DNA of 13,596 nt from Candidatus Sericytochromatia bacterium (GTDB lineage Bacteria > Cyanobacteriota > Sericytochromatia > UBA7694), in the NCBI GenBank assembly GCA_913773825.1, contig CAJYHH010000957.1:1-13596 (forward strand), given 5' to 3'. Shown here in pieces: positions 7,194-11,789 of the stretch. The notes below the pieces were generated by a model. That model was not told the origin of the DNA. It was given only the letters and a program-made list of their open reading frames with translations, and did not search any database. The position numbers and the translations under genes are program-made. The stretch's first letter is position 1, and each line of letters starts with the position of its first letter.

Positions 7194-8027
7194 ATGTCCC
7201 GTACTCTCTCTCTTTTTAACCAGACCTGTCCGGTTCTGGCCGTTATTCATCTTCAGCCCCTGCCAGGCTCGCCACGCTATAGTGGCGACATGAATCAGGT
7301 TTATGAAACCGCCATTAAAGAAGCACAGGTTTATGCCCGTCAGGGTGTAGCGGGTTTAATTGTCGAAAACTTCCGCGATGCGCCATTTTTCCCCGATAAA
7401 GTCCCGGTCGAAACCGTAGCGTCTATGTCAGCAGTCGTGCGAGAAATTGTGCGCGAAGTCAATTTGCCAATCGGCGTTAACGTGCTGCGCAACGATGCTC
7501 CTGCGGCCATGGCGATTGCCTCTGCTGCGGGCGCTCATTTTATTCGCGTTAATGTACATCTGGGTGCAGTTGTTGCGGATCAGGGCATTATTCAGGGCAA
7601 CGCTCACGAAACGCTGCGCCTGCGCAGCCAGCTGCGTTCACATGTCTTGATCTTTGCTGACGCCGGCGTCAAACACGCGGCCCCGATTGCGCCTCGTGGC
7701 CTGGCCGCTGAAGCCAAAGAACTCGCAGAACGCGGCACGGTTGACGCCCTAATTGTCTCGGGTGCCTTTACCGGTGCTTCGACATCTACCGATGATTTAG
7801 ATGCGGTTCGCAATGTCACCAAACTGCCCGTGTTTGTGGGCAGCGGCACCACACCTGAAACCTTACCGGCTCTGTTTGCACATAGCGACGGTCTCATTGT
7901 TGGCAGCACCTTTAAACGCAACGGCCAGGTCGAAGAAGTAATCGAAGAATCCCGTGTGGCTGATTTTATGAAACAGCATCAGGGACTCTGCGAAAATGCC
8001 AAAGCAGCTAAAAGCCTTGAGCTTTAA
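7194..8027 (+). CDS. btpA: BtpA/SgcQ-family TIM-barrel protein
   Basis: The 277-residue protein carries the block pattern of the BtpA/SgcQ family: V-I-H-L-Q-P-L-P-G-S-P (17-27), I-V-E-N-F-R-D-A-P-F (56-65), V-N-V-L-R-N-D-A (95-102), F-I-R-V-N-V (116-121), D-A-G-V-K-H-A (156-162), L-I-V-S-G (186-190), V-F-V-G-S-G-T-T (213-220) and I-V-G-S-T-F-K (235-241), in beta/alpha-barrel order. In Synechocystis, BtpA is needed for photosystem I accumulation, but homologues also occur in archaea and non-photosynthetic bacteria (E. coli SgcQ), so the basic activity is probably a different, unproven one. The frame extends upstream to 6987 inside the previous gene, but AAAGGA 8 or more bases before the ATG at 7194 and the start of conserved sequence favour this shorter start. 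A strong terminator follows. Confidence 0.85.
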   Translation: MSRTLSLFNQTCPVLAVIHLQPLPGSPRYSGDMNQVYETAIKEAQVYARQGVAGLIVENFRDAPFFPDKVPVETVASMSAVVREIVREVNLPIGVNVLRNDAPAAMAIASAAGAHFIRVNVHLGAVVADQGIIQGNAHETLRLRSQLRSHVLIFADAGVKHAAPIAPRGLAAEAKELAERGTVDALIVSGAFTGASTSTDDLDAVRNVTKLPVFVGSGTTPETLPALFAHSDGLIVGSTFKRNGQVEEVIEESRVADFMKQHQGLCENAKAAKSLEL

Positions 8028-8069
8028 CAAGCGTTTTAACCAACGCTAAGTAAGCCATCATAGAAACTG

Positions 8070-8106
8070 AACCGCTCTGATTGTTAGACAATCAGAGCGG
8101 TTTTTT
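8070..8106 (+). terminator. Very strong intrinsic terminator after the BtpA-like gene
   Basis: Bases 8070-8084 (AACCGCTCTGATTGT) pair perfectly with 8088-8102 over 15 bp, with a 3-base loop (TAG), and the stem runs into six T (8101-8106). It lies 43 bases after the stop and should isolate the downstream tRNA region from the upstream operon. Confidence 0.92.
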
Positions 8107-8171
8107 ATTGTTAAGCAATCTCATTAAGCACTGTCACTTTCAAATTATTCAAAAAGTTTTTCTAAATTCAA

Positions 8172-8200
8172 TTGACATTATTTCAGCTATGAATTATAAA
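8172..8200 (+). promoter_or_regulatory. Near-consensus sigma70 promoter in front of a small ORF and two tRNA genes
   Basis: TTGACA (8172-8177, 6 of 6) and TATAAA (8195-8200, 5 of 6) are separated by exactly 17 bases, within an AT-rich stretch that could act as an UP element. This is the best promoter in the window. The transcript would start near 8207 and could serve the small ORF at 8248 and possibly the tRNA genes further on. Confidence 0.7.
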
Positions 8201-8247
8201 TAGATTATCTTCAGTTTCTAACTCCACTTCTCAGAAAGGGTTCATGC

Positions 8248-8373
8248 ATGAACGCACTTACTCAGCGTCAAACCACTCACCGTCCGGTGTTATTGGTCGT
8301 GCATGCCCATCAACAGCCTGTTACAGGCTCTCATTGCCATTCTGGCCAACAACTCCGACATCAACAGCGTTAA
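8248..8373 (+). CDS. Possible small ORF, 41 codons, His/Gln-rich (leader peptide or gene remnant)
   Basis: ATG at 8248 is preceded by AAAGGG (8235-8240) with a 7-base spacer and by a near-consensus promoter; the frame runs to TAA at 8371-8373. The 41-residue product has 6 His and 8 Gln, including H-A-H-Q-Q-P (19-24), S-H-C-H-S-G-Q-Q (28-35) and R-H-Q-Q-R at the end. The nine bases CATCAACAG occur twice in it. Two readings are possible. It could be a leader peptide: the next genes are tRNA-His and tRNA-Gln, the two amino acids it is rich in. Or it could be the first codons of a decayed GH57 glycosidase gene, because P-V-L-L-V-V-H-A-H-Q resembles the HxHQP motif at the start of that family. An overlapping ORF from ATG 8244 has its SD too close. 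Translation is not proven. Confidence 0.35.
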   Translation: MNALTQRQTTHRPVLLVVHAHQQPVTGSHCHSGQQLRHQQR

Positions 8374-8530
8374 TGACTGCTGATGGCACAAGCCTTATCT
8401 AGTCTTAGGCTCTCGTTCTGGGACCTATTAGGCAAATAACCATCCAAGCTGAAAACAGGAATCTAAACAATCATTTCATTCCGAAATTCAGCTTCTATCA
8501 ACGCATGTCTATTTCCAAAATACAATTCTA
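8374..8530. other. Intergenic stretch with no recognised feature
   Basis: Between the small ORF and the AT-rich inverted repeat I see no convincing ORF, strong hairpin or promoter. If the small ORF is a remnant, this stretch may be further eroded coding sequence, but no conserved protein block could be recognised in any frame. Confidence 0.4.
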
Positions 8531-8580
8531 ATCAAAAGCAATTGATTTACATTTTAATTGTAAATCAAATCACTTTTGAT
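8531..8580. repeat. AT-rich two-part inverted repeat directly upstream of tRNA-His
   Basis: An outer 8-bp pair (8531-8538 ATCAAAAG with 8573-8580 CTTTTGAT) encloses an inner perfect 10-bp pair (8542-8551 TTGATTTACA with 8559-8568 TGTAAATCAA) around a 7-base loop. The two stems are separated by 3 and 4 unpaired bases, so together they form one long hairpin with an internal loop. It ends 11 bases before the tRNA and overlaps its likely -10. It could be an operator, an attenuator-like structure or a boundary of a small element. Confidence 0.6.
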
Positions 8581-8583
8581 AAT
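8578..8583 (+). promoter_or_regulatory. Candidate -10 element for tRNA-His
   Basis: GATAAT (5 of 6 match to TATAAT) lies 8 bases before the first base of tRNA-His, the distance expected when transcription starts at or just before the mature 5' end. No convincing -35 was found 16-18 bases upstream; that space is occupied by the inverted repeat. Confidence 0.35.
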
Positions 8584-8591
8584 TAAAACAT

Positions 8592-8666
8592 GGCGGCTGT
8601 AGCTTAATGGGTTAGAGCATCTGATTGTGACTCAGAAAGGTGCCGGTTCAAATCCGGTCGGTCGCC
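8592..8666 (+). tRNA. tRNA-His (GTG)
   Basis: A full cloverleaf can be drawn. The acceptor stem pairs 8593-8599 with 8659-8665, including two G-T wobbles, and the histidine-specific extra G-1 (8592) faces C73 (8666). The D-stem is GCTT with GAGC (8602-8605, 8615-8618), and the D-loop contains GG. The anticodon stem TCTGA/TCAGA (8620-8624, 8632-8636) holds the loop TTGTGAC with anticodon GTG at 8627-8629. The T-arm (8642-8658) has the normal TTCAAAT loop. The encoded 3' end is CCT rather than CCA, so CCA must be added after transcription. Confidence 0.95.
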
Positions 8667-8669
8667 CCT

Positions 8670-8696
8670 GAGCTTGTGGCGATATGCCACAAGCTC
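8670..8696. other. Perfect 11-bp hairpin between the two tRNA genes
   Basis: GAGCTTGTGGC (8670-8680) pairs perfectly with GCCACAAGCTC (8686-8696) around the loop GATAT. It starts 3 bases after tRNA-His and ends 4 bases before tRNA-Gln. No T-run follows, so it is not a typical intrinsic terminator. It may be a processing signal in a His-Gln precursor or a partial terminator. Confidence 0.7.
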
Positions 8697-8700
8697 CTAT

Positions 8701-8771
8701 AGGCCTGTAGTGTAAGAGCAGCACAGCAGATTTTGACTCTGCTAGCCCAGGTGCAAATCCTGGTGGGCCTG
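8701..8771 (+). tRNA. tRNA-Gln (TTG) with unusual D- and T-loops
   Basis: The acceptor stem pairs 8701-8707 with 8764-8770 (A1-T72 first pair, two G-T wobbles), with discriminator G73 at 8771, fitting glutamine tRNAs. The anticodon stem GCAGA/TCTGC (8726-8730, 8738-8742) holds the loop TTTTGAC with anticodon TTG at 8733-8735. The D-stem is GTGT with GCAC (one wobble). Two universally conserved features are altered: the D-loop AAGAGCA (8714-8720) lacks the GG pair of positions 18-19, and the T-loop reads TGCAAAT (8752-8758), with G instead of T at position 55. T8, A14, T54, C56 and A58 are kept. CCA is not encoded. Seven T (8772-8778) follow at once and could terminate transcription. It could be a divergent functional tRNA or one starting to decay. 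Confidence 0.85.
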
Positions 8772-8778
8772 TTTTTTT
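8772..8778 (+). terminator. T-run immediately after tRNA-Gln
   Basis: Seven T follow the discriminator base directly. With the GC-rich T-arm and acceptor stem of the tRNA as the preceding structure, this could act as a simple terminator for the tRNA transcript and would suit 3'-end trimming before CCA addition. Confidence 0.45.
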
Positions 8779-8779
8779 G

Positions 8780-8841
8780 GCTGGTAGCTGGTGGCTGGTT
8801 GCTAGTATTTAAAAACTAGCTACAAGCCACTCGCTACCAGC
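8780..8841. repeat. Imperfect 27-bp inverted repeat beside the 3' end of hemB
   Basis: Bases 8780-8806 and 8815-8841 are reverse complements with four differences, one of which allows a G-T pair, around the 8-base loop ATTTAAAA. The arms are built from repeated GCTGGTAGC / GCTAGT words, and the same vocabulary continues to 8856, so the hemB stop codon (8851-8853) lies in its outer part. No T-run follows it on either strand. It may be a REP/MITE-like intergenic element that also serves as the 3' structure for hemB. Confidence 0.65.
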
Positions 8842-8850
8842 TTCCAGCTA

Positions 8851-9837
8851 CTAGCTTTCTTCCATCATCCAACGAGCTAAATCTTTGGTGTGATACGAAA
8901 TGATAATATCTGCACCGGCGCGTTTAAACGAGGTCAGGGTTTCAAGTACAGCCTGACGTTCATTAATCCAGCCATTGGCAGCAGCCCCTTTGATCATCGA
9001 ATATTCACCCGAGACATTGTAAACCGCCACCGGCACGTCTACTGACTGTTTAATTTGCCAGACCAGATCTAAATAAGCCAAAGCAGGTTTGACCATCACG
9101 ATATCTGCTCCTTCAGCTAAATCAAGTTGAACTTCCTTAAGCGCTTCACGGCCATTGGCTGGGTCCATCTGATAACTGCGGCGGTCGCCAAAAGATGGAG
9201 TAGAATCAGCAGCTTCACGAAATGGGCCATAAAAGGCAGAAGCAAACTTGGCTGAATAAGCCATAATCGGCAAATTCTCAAAACCGGCGTCATCAAGGGC
9301 ATCGCGAATGGCGCCTACTCGGCCGTCCATCATATCAGAAGGCGCAATAATATCTGCACCCGCACGCGCATGAGAGACAGCGGTTTTAGCCAATAGCTCT
9401 AAAGTCGGGTCATTGTCGACATCTTCATTTTTGAGAATGCCACAATGGCCATGGTCTGTATATTCACAATTACAGACATCGGTGGTGAGCTGAAAGCGAT
9501 TGCCATAATGCTCTTTAATTGTGCGCAGAGCCTGCTGAACAATCCCGTTGTCGTCATAAGCGCCACTGGCCAATGCGTCTTTTTCTTTTGGAATCCCAAA
9601 CAGCAGCAGATTGCGAACTTTAAGCTGCTCAAGCTCTTCAAGTTCAGCCAATAATGACTGCAGACTATGGCGCAGAATCCCAGGCATCGAACCCAGCGGG
9701 CGGGGATTATTGGTCAGGGTTTCATCAATAAACAGCGGATAAATAAATTCATCTAGGTGCAGGCGGTTTTCACGCACCAGATCACGCATCAACGGGCTGC
9801 GACGCAGGCGCCGGGGACGATGAGGAGAAGCAAACAT
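8851..9837 (-). CDS. hemB: Delta-aminolevulinic acid dehydratase (porphobilinogen synthase), zinc type
   Basis: This 328-residue cytoplasmic enzyme condenses two 5-aminolevulinate molecules to porphobilinogen, the second common step of tetrapyrrole synthesis. The active-site zinc motif DVCNCEYTDHGHCGIL gives Cys122, Cys124 and Cys132, the three-cysteine type of E. coli and yeast rather than the Asp-rich magnesium type of plants and many cyanobacteria. Schiff-base lysines are K197 (in A-Y-S-A-K-F-A-S-A-F-Y-G-P-F) and K250 (in M-V-K-P-A). A-P-S-D-M-M-D-G-R (165-173) is also conserved. The length is normal. The ATG at 9837 is preferred: GGAGG (complement of 9846-9850) lies 8 bases upstream. An in-frame TTG at 9852 overlaps that site and is rejected. 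The gene runs towards the tRNA region and is divergent from the membrane-protein operon. TATATT (complement of 9870-9875) is a possible -10. Confidence 0.97.
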   Translation of the reverse strand: MFASPHRPRRLRRSPLMRDLVRENRLHLDEFIYPLFIDETLTNNPRPLGSMPGILRHSLQSLLAELEELEQLKVRNLLLFGIPKEKDALASGAYDDNGIVQQALRTIKEHYGNRFQLTTDVCNCEYTDHGHCGILKNEDVDNDPTLELLAKTAVSHARAGADIIAPSDMMDGRVGAIRDALDDAGFENLPIMAYSAKFASAFYGPFREAADSTPSFGDRRSYQMDPANGREALKEVQLDLAEGADIVMVKPALAYLDLVWQIKQSVDVPVAVYNVSGEYSMIKGAAANGWINERQAVLETLTSFKRAGADIIISYHTKDLARWMMEES

Positions 9838-9871
9838 AAGCGGAACCTCCAAAAAATGGCTATGGGATTAA

Positions 9872-9925
9872 TATAACAGCTGGTAGCACCTAACGGTGCG
9901 GTTATAGGGGGCCGACAAGGTCGGC
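9872..9925. other. Cluster of small hairpins in the hemB upstream region
   Basis: TATAAC (9872-9877) faces GTTATA (9901-9906) around an inner stem GCACC-TAAC-GGTGC (9886-9899). GCCGAC-AAG-GTCGGC follows at 9911-9925. On the hemB strand these would lie in the leader or promoter. They could be protein-binding palindromes or leader hairpins; no known riboswitch was recognised. Confidence 0.4.
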
Positions 9926-9996
9926 GTTCTGGGTAGTGAGTTTTTGAAGAAAAAGAAGGATTGGGGGCTGCGAGCTGTGGATTTTCTTGCATTTAA

Positions 9997-10041
9997 ACCC
10001 ACCACCCACCATCCATAACCCACCACGCCAGCTTCGCTGGC
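9997..10041. repeat. Degenerate ACCCACC tandem words followed by a small hairpin
   Basis: From 9997 to 10026 the plus strand repeats ACCCACC / ACCATCC-type words, strongly C-rich and lacking G. Immediately after, GCCAGC-TTC-GCTGGC (10027-10041) forms a 6-bp hairpin. It lies just upstream of the TATAAT at 10043. Confidence 0.45.
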
Positions 10042-10042
10042 C

Positions 10043-10048
10043 TATAAT
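10043..10048 (+). promoter_or_regulatory. Consensus -10 (TATAAT) for the membrane-protein operon
   Basis: A perfect TATAAT lies 28 bases before the TTG start of the next gene. No good -35 is present 16-18 bases upstream, where the C-rich repeat lies, so an activator or a non-standard -35 may be needed. The predicted leader is about 20 bases. Confidence 0.45.
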
Positions 10049-10064
10049 ATCCTTATCCTGCTTG

Positions 10065-10069
10065 AAAGG
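10065..10069 (+). promoter_or_regulatory. Ribosome binding site that decides a TTG start
   Basis: AAAGG lies 7 bases before TTG at 10077. The alternative ATG at 9987 has no such site and would add 30 residues encoded by the C-rich repeat and promoter. Confidence 0.6.
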
Positions 10070-10076
10070 CTTCGTT

Positions 10077-11789
10077 TTGGCATACGATTTTCTCGAAGAT
10101 CTCGAAGATGACCTCTCTGATGAAGAGCTCGAGACGCTAGGTCTGCTTGATAAAGACTATAAAGGCAGTTCCCAGGCGATTCATGACCGTTTACAGTTTC
10201 AGGCCGACTTTGACGTTGACCTGACGCCGGGCCATGTTTTTGAAACGCAGAAGTCGTACCGTGTCGACACGTATTTGTTTTTGCCCAAAAACATGGGCGT
10301 CAATCGCGATAATTTTAGCCGCGATCAGTTTTATACGGCCATGACTAACTATATGCGCATCCGTACCCCAACTCCACCTGAAGCCAAAGAAAACGAAGGC
10401 GTCATCCCGTCAGCTGATCGCTATTTTGAAGCCCATCTGGTTACCCATCTGCGCCAGCCTTTAGAAGCGCTGGTTGTGCAGGACGTGAAGCTGTTTGGCT
10501 GTTATTTAAATGGCCAGCTCAAAAAAGCCCGGACCTATCTGCTAGAGCTGATGCGCAAACAGCCGAGTAATTTTGGCCATCGTATGCGTTTGCTTGAAAA
10601 ATTTATTGTGCGCCTGCTTCAGACGCTGAGTGATTATCGCCTGCGCTATATGAGCCGCGTGAGACACCAGAGCTACCTGCTCGATCATGAAGCGCGCCAG
10701 GCTTTTTTATTGGTTGATGAATATCTGTCTTATCGGCTCGAAGCGACCTTGATTTATATGTTCCAGCGCCTGGACGGTCAATATGGCCAAACAGGCTCTG
10801 ACGAGGCGCGTTCGGTTGCCAAATTACTTGAAGCCGCCTTAATGAGCGAAATGGACTATCGCGCTAACGAAGACCTGATTCTGCTAAGCAACGGAACCCG
10901 TGAAGAACTGCGCGAGACGTATTATTACCGCCTGGGCCTGCTTAAAAAATATGTCTCAGACGTGCTGTATTTACAGCAGACCAATGTGCGTAAAGACAAA
11001 GCTTATCGCAATTTAGTTGCCGCAGCCGGTGCTGCAGTGGCAGCCTTTTGGGCAGGCCTTGTAGACTTACAGCGCTTTTACTGGATGAATCGCCCGGCTG
11101 AAGGACTGCCTTTTTCAGATTTTGGGATTCGGTTTTTTCTGATTGTGGTGTTGGGCGTTGTGGCCTATATCTTTAAAGACCGGATTAAAGAGTCTTCGCG
11201 TGAATATTTTTATGAGCGTTTAAAACAAAATTTGCCAGACTACGAGTTTGAAATGGTCTATCGCTATTACGATCATCAGGCTCGCAGCGCCAAAGAACTT
11301 AAAATTGGCCGCTCGCGGCAGTATATGCGCTTTATTAATAAAGAGGCGCTCCCGCCCGAAATCAGCTATTTGCGTGAGCTTGGCCACCACAGTGAATTAG
11401 ACCCAGAGCGCAGTGAACATGTGCTTCACTACTCCCAGCATATGCAGCTAGATACCCTGAGCATCAAACAAACCAGTGAGCAGGTTCATACTTTGCGCAA
11501 CATTATGCGCATGAGTATTAACCCTTTGCTTGAAAAACTCGACAATCCTGACAAAAACCTGCGCTATTATGATCCAGAACAAGGCATCGCCATGATTAAA
11601 GCGCCAAAAGTCTATCACGTCAATCTCGTTTTTAAATACGCTTCCAGCACCCGCGACAGTCGCGGGGAATGGGAACCTGCCCAGGTGGAATTTGAACGCA
11701 TTCGTCTGATCCTCGATAAAAAGGGGATTCAGCGAATTGAAAGCGTCCTGCCACGGGGCACACTTGGCTATGAGGAGGCCCGCCTGTGA
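10077..11789 (+). CDS. Unrecognised 570-residue protein with two central membrane segments
   Basis: I do not recognise a named family. The first 25 residues are very acidic (D/E-rich). Residues about 60-97 read Y-R-V-D-T-Y-L-F-L-P-K-N-M-G-V-N followed by F-Y-T-A-M-x-N-Y-M-R-I-R-T-P, a pattern I associate with uncharacterised bacterial proteins. Residues 110-300 are helical and basic. Two membrane helices lie at about 311-335 (A-A-A-G-A-A-V-A-A-F-W-A) and 350-366, joined by a short loop, so both large domains should be on the same, probably cytoplasmic, side. The C-terminal 200 residues are soluble, ending in beta-strands. TTG is chosen as start because of the AAAGG site and because the ATG at 9987 would read through the upstream repeat and promoter. 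The stop overlaps the next gene by 4 bases, implying coupled translation and a shared task with the membrane protein that follows. Confidence 0.8.
   Translation: MAYDFLEDLEDDLSDEELETLGLLDKDYKGSSQAIHDRLQFQADFDVDLTPGHVFETQKSYRVDTYLFLPKNMGVNRDNFSRDQFYTAMTNYMRIRTPTPPEAKENEGVIPSADRYFEAHLVTHLRQPLEALVVQDVKLFGCYLNGQLKKARTYLLELMRKQPSNFGHRMRLLEKFIVRLLQTLSDYRLRYMSRVRHQSYLLDHEARQAFLLVDEYLSYRLEATLIYMFQRLDGQYGQTGSDEARSVAKLLEAALMSEMDYRANEDLILLSNGTREELRETYYYRLGLLKKYVSDVLYLQQTNVRKDKAYRNLVAAAGAAVAAFWAGLVDLQRFYWMNRPAEGLPFSDFGIRFFLIVVLGVVAYIFKDRIKESSREYFYERLKQNLPDYEFEMVYRYYDHQARSAKELKIGRSRQYMRFINKEALPPEISYLRELGHHSELDPERSEHVLHYSQHMQLDTLSIKQTSEQVHTLRNIMRMSINPLLEKLDNPDKNLRYYDPEQGIAMIKAPKVYHVNLVFKYASSTRDSRGEWEPAQVEFERIRLILDKKGIQRIESVLPRGTLGYEEARL
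11772..11778 (+). promoter_or_regulatory. Strong Shine-Dalgarno for the GTG start of the second operon gene
   Basis: GAGGAGG lies inside the end of the upstream gene, 7 bases before GTG at 11786. The start and the upstream stop share the sequence GTGA, the usual sign of translational coupling. Confidence 0.75.

Noticed and set aside
8244..8399. Alternative small ORF from ATG 8244 in another frame
   Set aside because: Only three bases separate it from the AAAGGG site, too close for good initiation, and its product is an unremarkable Ser/Thr/Pro-rich sequence.
8772..8841. T-run plus large inverted repeat read as one intrinsic terminator for tRNA-Gln
   Set aside because: The T-run precedes the inverted repeat on the plus strand, so it cannot be the tail of that hairpin; the repeat is described separately.
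9987..10076. ATG at 9987 as start of the 570-residue protein
   Set aside because: It would translate the C-rich repeat, hairpin and TATAAT; no SD precedes it, whereas AAAGG precedes the TTG at 10077.
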